A DNA stretch of 64,000 nucleotides from Rufibacter roseus (GTDB taxonomy: Bacteria > Bacteroidota > Bacteroidia > Cytophagales > Hymenobacteraceae): assembly GCF_001647285.1 (NCBI RefSeq), contig NZ_LRML01000001.1, positions 124,001-188,000 on the forward strand, written 5' to 3'. Shown piece after piece: positions 48,222 to 58,506 of the stretch; position 1 is the first letter of the stretch; each line of letters opens with the position of its first letter. A program made the translations under genes and the position numbers. The notes below the pieces were generated by a model that was given only the letters and a program-made list of their open reading frames with translations, ran no database searches and was not told where the DNA came from.

Positions 48222-51200
48222 ATGCTAAAACTTTACCAGCAGAGTTTTGACAGTGCTGCTCTAAGGGCTGTTCTGCCTAAACTGAAACAGATCCTTTTCC
48301 TGCTAATTTTTGCTCTTTGTTTCTCAGGAATGGCAAACGGGCAAATGGCCAATCATGTAGTAATAAGTGAGGTGTATGGCGGCGGCGGAAACAATGGAGC
48401 AACTTTTAAAAATGACTTCATTGAGTTGTATAATCCTACTGATGCTCCCGTAAGTCTGAATGGTTGGTCAGTGCAGTATGCGTCTGCAACAGGAACTACA
48501 TGGAACAATAAAGTAAACTTACCTGATGTTACTATTCCGGCTAAAGGCTTTTACCTGATAAAGGGTGCAGCAGGTACTGGAACTACAATGCCAGATTTGC
48601 CGGCTTTTGATCTTGAAACCAACATTAACTTAGCTGGTAGTAACGGTAAAGTAGCTTTGGTAAGTAGCACCACTGAATTGACAGGAGCCAATCCTACTAG
48701 TACTACCATTATAGATCTAGTAGGTTACGGTACTGTTAATGGCTATGAAGGAACGGGAGCTGCGCCAGCTGCTTCTAACTCCACGTCTGTTGAGAGAAAA
48801 GCAAACAGCACTTCTACAACCACTTCTATGGCAGCCGGTGGTGATGACGCTAAAAAAGGCAATGGCTTTGACAGCAATAACAACAACGCTGATTTTATTG
48901 TGTCAAGCACGCCTACGCCCCAGCATTTGGGTTCCGGTACTGAGCCAGCTATTATTCGCGTAGTAATTAGCGAGGTATACGGTGGTGGCGGAAACGTTGG
49001 TGCACCATATAAAAGTGACTTTGTTGAGCTGTATAACCCAACCAATCAAGCTATTGATTTAACGGGTTGGTCTATTCAGGAAGCAGATGCCACTGGTTCA
49101 AACTGGGCTAAGACAAATTTGCCAGCTAAATCTATTCCAGCAAAAGGTTATTTCCTGTTCAGGGGAGCCACCGGAGATGGTGAAGCAGATCTTCCAACTG
49201 CTGATGACAGCCATAACGGGCTTAGTATTTCTGCATTAGGCGGTAAAGTGGTATTGGTGAAAAACAATACTTTAGTTACTGGCAACAACCCTACCGGTGA
49301 TCATATAGTTGATAAAATAGGTTGGGGTACGGCCAACGATTTTGAAACAGCTGCTGGTCCAGCCACTTCTATCTCTACCTCTATAGAAAGAAAAGCTACC
49401 AACACCTCTACCCGAGCATCTATGGCTGCGGGCGGAACAGACTATGAAAGAGGCAACGGGTTTGACAGCAATGACAACAGCTTTGACTTTGTAATATCCA
49501 GTGTGCCCAATCCGCAGAATATGAGTTCTTCTATTGAAGAGCCTGCCGCTTTGGTGCCTGTTGTTGTGCCTACTTTGAATACTGCGGTTGTAGAGGATGT
49601 AAATGCCAAAACGGCTACTTTAGGTGGTGATGTAACCCTGAATGGTGGTGCAAAAGTTACTGAAAGAGGCGTTGTTTACGTAGCTAGTGCCACAGCCGTA
49701 GAACCTACCATAGGTACAGCCGGCCATATACAAGACGCCAATAGCTCTGCCGGGGAAGGTGCATTCACTGAAGTGATTTCTGGTCTGACACCAAATACAA
49801 AATATTATGTTCGGGCGTATGCTGTCAATTCAGCGGGTACTTCTTATGGGCAGGTAGAAGAATTTACCACTACCGTTGCCAGTGCTAACGCCAACCTGGC
49901 CGGACTGCAGATTAGCTCAGGTACATTCAACCCTGCTTTTGATCCGGCTACTACCAGCTATGCCGTTGCAGTGAATCACTACACCACATTGGTTAGTTTT
50001 ATTCCAGTTCTGGAAGATGACAATGCCACCATCACGATCAATGGCACAGCGGTCTCAAACGGAGCAACTTCTGCCCCTGTGAATTTAGCAGTTGGAGACA
50101 ACACCATTACTGTGGTAGTGACAGCAGAAGATGGCACCACTACACAATCTTATGCTATTAATGTTAACCGCCCGGCATCCGATGAAACCGGAGGAATAGC
50201 CAATCATGTGGTGATCAGTGAGGTGTCAGGAGGAGGCGCAAACACACCCTCTCCTTATAAAGAAGACTACATAGAGCTGTACAACCCTACTTCTGCAGAT
50301 GTGGTGCTTGATGATTGGTCTTTGCAATTCTCGACCCAAACCGGAACCACCTGGACCAAACTCCCGCTTAGCGGCACGATTAAGCCTAAAAGCTATTTCT
50401 TGTTAGTAGGTGCCACCGGTAACGGCGGAGCTTCTGTGCCTTACGCTGATATTATCAACACTTCCTTAAGTACCGCTGCTTTAAGAGGTAAAGTAGTGTT
50501 GGTCAGCAATAACGAAACAGTTACTGGCGCCAACCCAACCGGTGCACACATTGTAGACAAAGTTGGTTGGGGTAATGACGGAGCTAACAGGGCTACAGGG
50601 TATGAGGGTGCTCCCGCCCCAGTGGCTACTACTACAGGTGCCGTTGAGAGAAAAGCTACTGCCTCGTCAACTGTAGAAACTATGGCTGCAGGTGGAGCTG
50701 ATGCCCGCAAAGGCAACGGTTTTGACAGCGATGTAAACAGCTTTGACTTTATGATCGCTACCACTCAAAACCCACAATATTCCGGTTCTGCTACGGAAGG
50801 CCTGGAAATACCAACGGTAGTCAGCGCAACGGCAACTGCTGTAGCCAGTAACAGCGCCACCTTAGGTGGAAACGTTACTGAGGCGGGTGCTTCTGACGTA
50901 ACAGAAAGAGGAGTAGTGTACATGGCTAGTTCCTCGGCTGCTGTTCCATTTATAGGAACTACCGGCGCTGTGAAAGCAGCGCATGACCAAAATGGAGCCG
51001 GTGAATTCTCGGCGCAGATAGCAGGTCTGAACAGCATGACCACCTATTACGCCAGAGCATATGCCATCAATGCGGCTGGTACCGCCTACGGCGATGTCTT
51101 CTCCTTCACCACCCCGGCCTCTACAAATGCCAGCCTTTCTGGCTTGGCGTTAAGTTCCGGAAAACTTTCTCCTGCGTTTGATGCGGCAACCCTGAGCTAC

Positions 51201-53273
51201 AGCGCTTCTGTTTCTTCGGCTACCACTTCTATTATGATTACGCCTACCGTGGCCGATGCTGGCGCTTCTGTTACCATAAATGGCCAAAGTGTGGCCAGCG
51301 GCAGCGCTTCTAGTGAAATTGCCCTGAAGTCTGGTGCCAATGCAATTGATGTGGTAGTTACCGCTCAAGATGGTACTACTACCAGCACCTACACCATTAG
51401 GGTGAACAGAGCGCTGACAGATCACTTAGTGATAAGTGAAGTATACGGAGGAGCCGGTAACGCTGGCGCTCTTTACTCTTCAGACTATGTAGAGCTGTAC
51501 AACCCTACTGATCAGGATATAGTAATGGAAAACTGGTCTATTCAATATGCGGGCTCTACCAGCTCTTCATGGGCGGTGCATACTATTTCTGGTACTGTTA
51601 AAGCCAAGGGTTACTTCCTGGTGAAAGAATTAGGTAGCTCAGGTGCTTCAGCCATTCCAACGCCAGATGCCTCTGGTTCATTAAACATATCAGGTTTTAG
51701 AGGAAAAATATTGTTGGCGAACAACAACACTGCCGTTACCGGAGCCAATCCAACTGATGCTCAGATTGTTGATTTACTTGGCTGGGGTGAGGCGAACGCC
51801 GCGGGTACAGTCGGTGCCGCCAATGGTTATGAAACGTTCCGTGCGCCTAATACAAATGAGTTGACTGCCCTTGAAAGAAAAGCTAACAACTATTCAACAG
51901 CTGCTACCATGGCAGCAGGTGGTGCAGATGAGCTCAAAGGCAATGGCTTTGACAGCAACGACAATAGCTTTGACTTTGTACTGTCTACACCAAACCCTCA
52001 GAATTCTAGCTCGGCTACAGAAGAAATGTCCAGCGAGATGATGGCACCGGTGGCTCCAACTGTAACCACTGCCACTGCCAGCAACATAACGGGTGTGGGT
52101 GCTACCTTAGGTGGAGATGTGACCGCTAACGGCGGAGCGAAAGTTACGGAGCGTGGTGTGGTCTACGTGGCCAGTGAAACAGCTGTAGAACCAACCATAG
52201 GTACTGATGGTCATGTGAAAGATAGCTTTACCACCGGAGGTTCAGGTGTGTTCTCTGAAACCATTTCAGGGCTTGCCTTCAACACCAAATACTATGTAAG
52301 AGCGTATGCCATGAATGAAGTGGGTACATCTTACGGAGCGGTACAAGAGTTTACTACTGCTGCGGCCTCTACTAATGCTGATTTAGCCAACCTGACCATT
52401 AGCGCCGGTACTCTTACTCCTGATTTTGATGCGGCTACTTTGTCCTACACAGCTACGGTGCCATTTTCAACTACTTCTTTAACGGTAACGCCTACTTTAG
52501 CCGATGCCAATGCGCAGGTTACGGTAAATGGCTCACCTTTAACGGGAGCCACCGGTTCAGCTGACGTTCCGTTGGTCGTTGGAGACAATACCATTACCAT
52601 TGTGGTTACGGCACAAGACGGTGCTACAACTAAAACCTACACCGTGGCGGTAAATAGAGCTGCGGCCTCTACCAATGCAGCGCTTTCTGGGTTGGCTCTG
52701 AGTGCCGGAACTTTAACTCCAGCTTTTGATGCCGCTACCATGAACTACACCGCATCTGTAGCCAATAGTGTTACTTCAATGACAGTAACCCCAACCGTAG
52801 CCGACGAGACTGCAACCGTTACGGTTAACGGTACTGCCGTTGCCAGCGGAAGCGCCTCTGGCAACATAGACTTGGCTGTAGGCGAAAATACCATCACTAC
52901 TGTGGTAACAGCACAAGACGGTACAACCGTAAATACGTACACGGTAGTAGTGAACAGAGCGTCTTTAACTTCTATTAGTGGTAATTTTGGCACTCCAGCC
53001 GTGTTCGTGCTGACCTCGGTTTACCCTAACCCAATGGCAACTGAAGGTGCCGTTAAATTTGGTTTGGCCAAGCCTTCTGCTGTTCAGCTGGAAGTGTTCT
53101 CGTTGAACGGCGTAAAAGTGTTGTCAAAAGACCTAGGCACCTTTGCGGCCGGAAGCCATGACGTTACCTGGTTCTCCCCTGAAAACTCTTCAACGTTGGC
53201 TCCGGGTGTATACGTACTTCGCCTGGTGTCTAACAGCGGAACTGTTTCTAAGCGCTTTGTAGTAACTAGATAA
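48222..53273 (+). CDS. Mosaic lamin-tail / FN3-like / cadherin-like surface protein with type IX sorting domain
   Basis: 1683 residues. The signal peptide ends near GMANGQ (residue 41). Modules in order: lamin-tail 1 (~41), lamin-tail 2 (~243), FN3-like 1 (~448), cadherin-like 1 (~553), lamin-tail 3 (~660), FN3-like 2 (~863), cadherin-like 2 (~967), lamin-tail 4 (~1064), FN3-like 3 (~1275), cadherin-like 3 (~1383) and 4 (~1483), and type A sorting domain (~1593 to the end, VYPNPMATEGAVKF to RFVVTR). The repeats are conserved enough to show internal duplication. It is predicted to be secreted and cell-attached via the type IX system. Lamin-tail domains in bacteria often accompany nucleases or adhesins, but no enzyme domain is seen here. 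Confidence 0.88.
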   Translation: MLKLYQQSFDSAALRAVLPKLKQILFLLIFALCFSGMANGQMANHVVISEVYGGGGNNGATFKNDFIELYNPTDAPVSLNGWSVQYASATGTTWNNKVNLPDVTIPAKGFYLIKGAAGTGTTMPDLPAFDLETNINLAGSNGKVALVSSTTELTGANPTSTTIIDLVGYGTVNGYEGTGAAPAASNSTSVERKANSTSTTTSMAAGGDDAKKGNGFDSNNNNADFIVSSTPTPQHLGSGTEPAIIRVVISEVYGGGGNVGAPYKSDFVELYNPTNQAIDLTGWSIQEADATGSNWAKTNLPAKSIPAKGYFLFRGATGDGEADLPTADDSHNGLSISALGGKVVLVKNNTLVTGNNPTGDHIVDKIGWGTANDFETAAGPATSISTSIERKATNTSTRASMAAGGTDYERGNGFDSNDNSFDFVISSVPNPQNMSSSIEEPAALVPVVVPTLNTAVVEDVNAKTATLGGDVTLNGGAKVTERGVVYVASATAVEPTIGTAGHIQDANSSAGEGAFTEVISGLTPNTKYYVRAYAVNSAGTSYGQVEEFTTTVASANANLAGLQISSGTFNPAFDPATTSYAVAVNHYTTLVSFIPVLEDDNATITINGTAVSNGATSAPVNLAVGDNTITVVVTAEDGTTTQSYAINVNRPASDETGGIANHVVISEVSGGGANTPSPYKEDYIELYNPTSADVVLDDWSLQFSTQTGTTWTKLPLSGTIKPKSYFLLVGATGNGGASVPYADIINTSLSTAALRGKVVLVSNNETVTGANPTGAHIVDKVGWGNDGANRATGYEGAPAPVATTTGAVERKATASSTVETMAAGGADARKGNGFDSDVNSFDFMIATTQNPQYSGSATEGLEIPTVVSATATAVASNSATLGGNVTEAGASDVTERGVVYMASSSAAVPFIGTTGAVKAAHDQNGAGEFSAQIAGLNSMTTYYARAYAINAAGTAYGDVFSFTTPASTNASLSGLALSSGKLSPAFDAATLSYSASVSSATTSIMITPTVADAGASVTINGQSVASGSASSEIALKSGANAIDVVVTAQDGTTTSTYTIRVNRALTDHLVISEVYGGAGNAGALYSSDYVELYNPTDQDIVMENWSIQYAGSTSSSWAVHTISGTVKAKGYFLVKELGSSGASAIPTPDASGSLNISGFRGKILLANNNTAVTGANPTDAQIVDLLGWGEANAAGTVGAANGYETFRAPNTNELTALERKANNYSTAATMAAGGADELKGNGFDSNDNSFDFVLSTPNPQNSSSATEEMSSEMMAPVAPTVTTATASNITGVGATLGGDVTANGGAKVTERGVVYVASETAVEPTIGTDGHVKDSFTTGGSGVFSETISGLAFNTKYYVRAYAMNEVGTSYGAVQEFTTAAASTNADLANLTISAGTLTPDFDAATLSYTATVPFSTTSLTVTPTLADANAQVTVNGSPLTGATGSADVPLVVGDNTITIVVTAQDGATTKTYTVAVNRAAASTNAALSGLALSAGTLTPAFDAATMNYTASVANSVTSMTVTPTVADETATVTVNGTAVASGSASGNIDLAVGENTITTVVTAQDGTTVNTYTVVVNRASLTSISGNFGTPAVFVLTSVYPNPMATEGAVKFGLAKPSAVQLEVFSLNGVKVLSKDLGTFAAGSHDVTWFSPENSSTLAPGVYVLRLVSNSGTVSKRFVVTR

Positions 53274-53307
53274 TTGAACGTGCAAGATTTTTGCACTAAC
53301 CTGCTTC

Positions 53308-53340
53308 AAAAGCTCCTGGCATTGCCAGGAGCTTTTTTTT
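53308..53340 (+). terminator. Strong terminator after the mosaic gene
   Basis: AAAAGCTCCTGGC pairs with GCCAGGAGCTTTT around a 3-base loop and is followed by T8. Confidence 0.92.
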
Positions 53341-53427
53341 GTGTGTCTTGCCTAAACGGTCTGCTATTTTCATTCTGTTGCCATTTGGCAGGGAGGCCTC
53401 ATGAAAAGTATAAATAGATAAGAAAGA

Positions 53428-53465
53428 CGTTTTAGCCTAGTTTTTCTGAAAACAGGGCTAAAACG
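53428..53465. repeat. IPR copy 19, CG-ended arms
   Basis: CGTTTTAGCC pairs perfectly with GGCTAAAACG. The usual CTG/CAG end is changed to CG/CG on both sides, a compensated change. The inner stem is TTTTC/GAAAA. Confidence 0.85.
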
Positions 53466-53635
53466 AGTGCCTTGTACAGGTAAACTTCAGGAAAGAGTTG
53501 TAGCAATGGTTTGGCAGGAAGCATAGAATTAATAATTTTAGATTTTCCGGCTCAGGAGTGGCAGGCTGTATGGCTTTGAGCCTTCCTGTAGCGGGTTCAC
53601 TAACAATTGTAAAACTCTTTTCAACTAACACCGCC

Positions 53636-54769
53636 ATGAACAACCCCATCTGGATAATGACCTCAGCTTTTGACCAATTAACCTTAGACGAAGTAATTGT
53701 AAAAGCAAAGGAAGTAGGAGTGCAGGGGCTGGATGTGTGCGTGTTCAGAAAAGACGGCACCCGCGATGACTTTGTAGCCACCCACCTGAATTATGAGAGT
53801 TTTGAGCCGGAAGATGCAAAGGCGCTGTTGGAGAAATTCAACCAAAACCGTCTGAGACTATCATTGGGAGCGTTTGACAACCTGATTGGGGGAGACCCGG
53901 CAGAACGCGTGAAAAACCAGAACCACCTGCTCAGGCTCATTCGGATGGCGCACCTCTTGGGCGGCGATGCCAATGATGTAAAGGTAGGCACCTTTGTAGG
54001 CTACAACCATGACCTCGGAAACCAAGAAAACGGCTTCCAGAAAAATCTGGAAGAGTACGCCCGCATCTTTACCCCTATCATAAAATATGCGGAAGATTTA
54101 GGCGTGACCGTGCTGTATGAGAATTGCCCCATGGAAGGCTGGCGTTCCGCTGGCTATACCGGTACATTCAACAATCTTCCTGGCGTGCTGGCGGCGCGTA
54201 AACTTATGTACCAGCTTATTCCCAGCAAAGCCCACGGCGAAATCTACGACCCATCACATGACGTTTGGCAGCATGTAGACCCAAGTCAGGTAATTCAGCA
54301 CACAGACATGGGGCGCCTGCACCGCATACACGTAAAAGGCACCCGCAACGGAAACAATGTGTACTGGGGCAACATGTACCCCTTGCAAAAAGTAGATTCC
54401 CAGTTGGCGCAAAATGCCGGAGTACCCACCGCACAGCACGAGTGGGACCGTCATAACTATGAGGCAATGCTACCCGGTTTCGGAGGTTCTGACAGCATGG
54501 ATTGGAGGGCCTTTGTGAATACCTTAAAGCAAAAAGGCTTTACCGGCCCCTTTGAAATTGAAAATGAAGCCAGCCTGTCAAAAGGAACCGGTAACATGGG
54601 TGCTATCATGCAAGGCTACAAGGCTACCACCCTTAATCTGGCGCCCATGCTATGGGAGCTTACCCAAGACGGCTACCAGTATCCAGAAAACGGATTTCAG
54701 GAGTTAAAGCAGGAGGTGGTAAAAGATACTCCGTTGGTTACCATGCAAGACTTAGGTGTGAAAGAGTAA
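53636..54769 (+). CDS. Sugar phosphate isomerase/epimerase-like TIM-barrel protein
   Basis: 377 residues from the chosen start MNNPIWIMTSAFDQLTLDEV (53636). The upstream ATG at 53558 adds 26 poorly fitting residues. The fold is the xylose-isomerase-like TIM barrel (AP endonuclease 2 family), with metal-binding acidic and His residues in VTVLYENCPMEGW, EIYDPSHDVWQHVDP and GPFEIENEA. It lacks a signal peptide, so it is cytosolic. Such proteins act on keto or deoxy sugars, and relatives cleave 3-keto-glycosides. It is the first gene of the sugar island. Confidence 0.82.
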   Translation: MNNPIWIMTSAFDQLTLDEVIVKAKEVGVQGLDVCVFRKDGTRDDFVATHLNYESFEPEDAKALLEKFNQNRLRLSLGAFDNLIGGDPAERVKNQNHLLRLIRMAHLLGGDANDVKVGTFVGYNHDLGNQENGFQKNLEEYARIFTPIIKYAEDLGVTVLYENCPMEGWRSAGYTGTFNNLPGVLAARKLMYQLIPSKAHGEIYDPSHDVWQHVDPSQVIQHTDMGRLHRIHVKGTRNGNNVYWGNMYPLQKVDSQLAQNAGVPTAQHEWDRHNYEAMLPGFGGSDSMDWRAFVNTLKQKGFTGPFEIENEASLSKGTGNMGAIMQGYKATTLNLAPMLWELTQDGYQYPENGFQELKQEVVKDTPLVTMQDLGVKE

Positions 54770-55241
54770 CGGCTTCTCACTTTACTGAGTCTCATTTTCC
54801 CGAAGCCCCTGTTTCTGGCCTGTTTTCTTAAAAACAGCAGAAACAGGAGCTTCGGAAATTATAGCTTGCACTCAGGCCTCATTTCTTTTCTGCTTCTCCA
54901 CTTGCAGAACAGCTAATAGTCTGTCTGTAGTGAAGGGCATCCCTTAAGAAGAAGAAATGCAGGAAAGGTAGAGCTACACTCGCCTACGTTATCTCTAAGC
55001 CTAACGCCTATAAGAACCCTTTTAGAATAAAGCGGCAAAACTTTATTAATTCTCTCATAAAGCCTGCTGTTTAAGAAAGGTGGTTTGCTTTTCAGGATTT
55101 AAAAAATTATTATTAAAAGTCTTTTCTGTTGCTATCCTTTTAACAAAGGCAGAGAAGAAAGGTCTAATGTTGGCATTGCGGCATTTTACTTTCCTAAAAC
55201 CAAACCTGAAAACCCTTATACTACTAAGCTAACAAAAGCAT
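54770..55241. other. 472-base gap between TIM-barrel and GMC genes
   Basis: It contains an extended IPR copy (54796-54858) and then about 380 AT-rich bases that should carry the GMC promoter. TTTG with TATTATTA at 20-base spacing near 55090 is only a partial match. I see no gene in it. Confidence 0.5.
54796..54858. repeat. IPR copy 20, extended arms with compensatory C/G change
   Basis: The core CTGTTTCTG pairs with CAGAAACAG: the fourth T of the usual arm is C and its partner A is G, so pairing survives. Pairing continues outward through CCGAAGC/GCTTCGG with one mismatch and one bulge. It starts 27 bases after the stop of the 53636 gene. Confidence 0.85.
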
Positions 55242-56921
55242 ATGGCCGATAATCATTACGATGCAATTGTCATTGGTTCCGGAATTTCTGGTGGCTGGGC
55301 CGCCAAAGAATTAACCGAAAAAGGACTAAAGACAATAATGCTGGAACGCGGCAGAAACATAGAGCACATCAAAGACTATGTGAACGCGAGCAAGGCTCCA
55401 TGGGAATTTCCCCACCGTGGAGGCCGTACCCAGGAAATGATAGAGAACTACCCTGTTCTAAAGCGCGATTACCCGCTGAATGAAATGAACCTGGAATATT
55501 GGGTAAACGAAAAAGAAAGCCCTTACACAGAGTCCAAAAGGTTTGACTGGTACCGCGGCTACCACGTGGGGGGGCGCTCACTTATGTGGGGCCGGCAAAG
55601 CTACCGGCTCTCTGATCTAGATTTTGAAGCCAACGCCAAAGACGGTATAGCTGTTGATTGGCCCATCCGCTACAAAGACCTGGAGCCATGGTACAGCTAC
55701 GTTGAAAAGTTCTCGGGCATTAGCGGCTCTAAAGAAAACATTCCGCATTTGCCAGACGGTGACTTTCTGCCCCCAATGGAGATGAACTGCGTGGAGAAAG
55801 ATGTGGCTGCCCGTATTAAAGCCCACTACAAAGGCAACCGGCATATGATTATTGGTAGGGTAGCCAACCTCACGGCACCTCACCACGACCGCGTTAATTG
55901 CCAGTATAGAAGCAAGTGCTGGTTGGGTTGTCCGTTTGGCGCCTATTTCAGCACCCAGTCTGCTACGTTGCCGGCGGCTATGGCTACCGGAAACCTCACG
56001 CTGCGGCCTTTCTCTATTGTGACGAAGATCTTGTATGACAAAGACACCAAGAAAGCCACAGGTGTAGAGGTACTTGACGCTGAAACAAACCAGACGTACG
56101 AGTACTTCGCCAAAGTAGTCTTCCTGAACGCCTCTACCTTGAACTCCACCTGGGTACTCATGAACTCAGCCACCGATGTGTGGGAGGGAGGCTTGGGCAG
56201 CAGCAGCGGGCAACTAGGCCATAACCTCATGGACCACCACTTCAGAACCGGCGCCAGCGGTACCATGGAAGGCTACGAAGACAAATATTATTTCGGCCGC
56301 CGGCCTAACGGTATTTATATACCGCGTTTCCGGAACGTGAACGGTGACAAGCGTGACTACATCAGGGGCTTCGGTTACCAAGGCAGCGCCAGCCGCTCTA
56401 ACTGGGGCCGCGAAATTGCTGAAATGAACATTGGTGGCGAATTGAAAGATGCCCTCAGCGAGCCGGGCGAATGGCGAATGGGCATCAATGCGTTTGGTGA
56501 AACCCTTCCGTACCACGAGAACTTTGTGCGCCTTGACAAAAATAAGAAAGACAAATGGGGGCTGCCGGTGCTGGATATCAGCTGTGAGATAAAAGAAAAC
56601 GAGTTCAAGATGCGCAAAGACATGGCTGAAGACGCAAAAGAAATGTTGGAAATAGCCGGTTTTAAAGACGTGTCTACCTTTGACTCGGGCTACGCCATGG
56701 GGCAGGGTATCCATGAAATGGGCACCGCTCGTATGGGGCGTGATCCGAAAAGCTCAGTGCTGAACAAACATAATCAAGTGTGGGATGCGCCCAACTTGTA
56801 CGTGACAGACGGTTCGGCCATGACTTCGGCAGGCTGCCAGAATCCTTCACTTACATACATGGCCCTTACAGCGCGCGCCGTTGATCACGCGGTAGGTGAG
56901 CTGAAAAGAATGAACATCTGA
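55242..56921 (+). CDS. GMC-family oxidoreductase, large subunit
   Basis: 559 residues. The FAD-binding site is YDAIVIGSGISGGWAAKEL, the GMC signature HVGGRSLMWGRQSYR, and the C-terminal active-site segment HEMGTARMGRDP through NPSLTYMALTARA. It resembles the catalytic subunit of gluconate/glucose (glucoside 3-)dehydrogenases that act with a small subunit 3 and a cytochrome c. It has no signal peptide of its own, yet its partner (58507) carries a Tat lipoprotein signal. Co-export by piggy-back is therefore inferred. Substrate: a sugar or glycoside, not specified by sequence. Confidence 0.88.
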   Translation: MADNHYDAIVIGSGISGGWAAKELTEKGLKTIMLERGRNIEHIKDYVNASKAPWEFPHRGGRTQEMIENYPVLKRDYPLNEMNLEYWVNEKESPYTESKRFDWYRGYHVGGRSLMWGRQSYRLSDLDFEANAKDGIAVDWPIRYKDLEPWYSYVEKFSGISGSKENIPHLPDGDFLPPMEMNCVEKDVAARIKAHYKGNRHMIIGRVANLTAPHHDRVNCQYRSKCWLGCPFGAYFSTQSATLPAAMATGNLTLRPFSIVTKILYDKDTKKATGVEVLDAETNQTYEYFAKVVFLNASTLNSTWVLMNSATDVWEGGLGSSSGQLGHNLMDHHFRTGASGTMEGYEDKYYFGRRPNGIYIPRFRNVNGDKRDYIRGFGYQGSASRSNWGREIAEMNIGGELKDALSEPGEWRMGINAFGETLPYHENFVRLDKNKKDKWGLPVLDISCEIKENEFKMRKDMAEDAKEMLEIAGFKDVSTFDSGYAMGQGIHEMGTARMGRDPKSSVLNKHNQVWDAPNLYVTDGSAMTSAGCQNPSLTYMALTARAVDHAVGELKRMNI

Positions 56922-56961
56922 TATCTTACCTTTCAAGCATTATTTTTATTTCACAATTACA

Positions 56962-58428
56962 ATGGCCGAAGAAGATAAAAAGAGCCTTCCGGAAAACGGT
57001 GCCAGAAGAAAGTTTCTAAAAGCGGGCGCTTTAGCGGCGGCAGGGTTCATGATTGTGCCCCGCCACGTATTGGGTGGTCCGGGCTTTTTAGCTCCTAGTG
57101 ACCGATTAATCATTGCCGGCGTAGGCGTTGGTGGCAAGGGTGAAAGCGACATCAAGAGCTTTTATGACAGCGGCAAAGCCGACATAGCGTTTCTCTGTGA
57201 CGTAGACGATAGTCGTGCCGCCAATTCTAGAAAGCGGTTCCCGAAGGCCAAGTATTACAGAGACTGGCGCGAGATGTTTGACAAAGAGCACAAGAACTTT
57301 GATGCCGTGTCCGTCTCCACCCCAGACCATAACCACGCCATCACCACCCTGGCGGCCATGCAGCTGGGCAAGCACGTGTATGTGCAGAAACCGCTCACGC
57401 ATGATATTTATGAGGCCCGCCTGCTCACCGATGCGGCAAAACGCTACAAAGTAGTAACGCAAATGGGCAACCAGGGCGCCTCCGGCGATGGAGTGCGGCA
57501 ACTGCGGGAGTGGTATGACGCCGGCATTATCGGTGACGTACACACCATCTACTCCTGGACCAATCGGCCGGTGTGGCCTCAGGGCATTCCGTGGCCAACT
57601 GCCAAAGCCGAAGTGCCGAAAGACCTGGATTGGGACCTGTGGCTAGGTACCGCCCCTTATAAAGAATACGTGTCAAAACTGGTGCCTTTCAACTGGCGCG
57701 GCTGGTGGGACTACGGCACCGGCGCCCTAGGTGACATGGGCTGCCACTTAATTGAAGCGCCTTTCAGCGTGCTGAATCTCAAATACGCCACTGATGTACA
57801 AGCCAGCGTGGGCAGCGTGTACGTAGATGAATTCAAACGGGGTTATTTCCCTGAAAGTTGCCCGCCATCTAGCCACGTTACCCTTACCTTCCCGAAGACA
57901 AACAAAACCAAAGGCCCTGTTACCCTACACTGGATGGACGGGGGCATACAACCGGTTCGGCCAGAAGAATTAGGTCCGAATGAGCTGTTTGGCGATGGTG
58001 GCAACGGTACTCTGTTCGTGGGCACCAAAGGCAAGATGATGTGCAGTACCTACGGAGCCAACCCAAGACTATTGCCTACTTCGCGTACCGAGCAGGTAAA
58101 CGTGAAACAAAAATTTGCCCGCGTACCCGGCGGAGCTGGCGGGCACTACGCCCAGTGGGTAGAGGCCGGTATTGCCGGTCACGGTAAAAAAGAAGTCAGT
58201 GCCCCCTTTGAAATTGCCGGTCCGCTTACCGAGGCTTTGCTCATGGCCAACCTCGCCATTAGAGGCATTGATGTGCAGCGGCCCAAAGCAGATGGCAGTG
58301 GTTTTGACTACCCAGGCCGCAACATTAAATTGATGTGGGACAACCAAAACATGCGGGTCACCAATTTTGATGAAGTAAACCAATTTGTCAAGCGTGAGTA
58401 CCGCAAAGGCTGGACTCTTGGGGCTTAA
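56962..58428 (+). CDS. Exported Gfo/Idh/MocA-family oxidoreductase
   Basis: 488 residues. A Tat signal is visible as ARRKFLKAGALAAAGFM near residues 14-30. The Rossmann part has DRLIIAGVGVGGKGESD and AFLCDVDD. SVSTPDHNHAITTLAAMQLG and the catalytic Lys in YVQKPLTHD follow, with substrate-binding LGDMGCHLIEAPF. Export via Tat implies folded enzyme with bound NAD(P) in the periplasm, typical of large Bacteroidota members. It starts 41 bases after the GMC gene, so probably the same operon. The reaction is likely reduction or oxidation of a keto-sugar. Confidence 0.9.
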   Translation: MAEEDKKSLPENGARRKFLKAGALAAAGFMIVPRHVLGGPGFLAPSDRLIIAGVGVGGKGESDIKSFYDSGKADIAFLCDVDDSRAANSRKRFPKAKYYRDWREMFDKEHKNFDAVSVSTPDHNHAITTLAAMQLGKHVYVQKPLTHDIYEARLLTDAAKRYKVVTQMGNQGASGDGVRQLREWYDAGIIGDVHTIYSWTNRPVWPQGIPWPTAKAEVPKDLDWDLWLGTAPYKEYVSKLVPFNWRGWWDYGTGALGDMGCHLIEAPFSVLNLKYATDVQASVGSVYVDEFKRGYFPESCPPSSHVTLTFPKTNKTKGPVTLHWMDGGIQPVRPEELGPNELFGDGGNGTLFVGTKGKMMCSTYGANPRLLPTSRTEQVNVKQKFARVPGGAGGHYAQWVEAGIAGHGKKEVSAPFEIAGPLTEALLMANLAIRGIDVQRPKADGSGFDYPGRNIKLMWDNQNMRVTNFDEVNQFVKREYRKGWTLGA

Positions 58429-58506
58429 CGGAAAGAGCTTTGAAGAAGAATCTGAAGCAACTAACGGATAGAGAAATTATGGCAGAAATGCCTAAACCAA
58501 AATAAC

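Larger units (their letters stand above)
53274..53635. other. Gap between the mosaic gene and the sugar island
   Basis: It holds a strong terminator (53308-53340) and an IPR copy (53428-53465). The rest is leader sequence for the TIM-barrel gene. An in-frame upstream ATG at 53558 exists but extends the protein with non-homologous residues. Confidence 0.55.

Noticed and set aside
48222-53273. Possible nuclease fused to lamin-tail domains
   Set aside because: No endonuclease motif was found. All segments between the lamin-tail domains are FN3-like or cadherin-like.
56214-56714. 166-codon frame antisense to the GMC gene
   Set aside because: It overlaps the conserved GMC C-terminal half; Phe/Val-rich with no motif.
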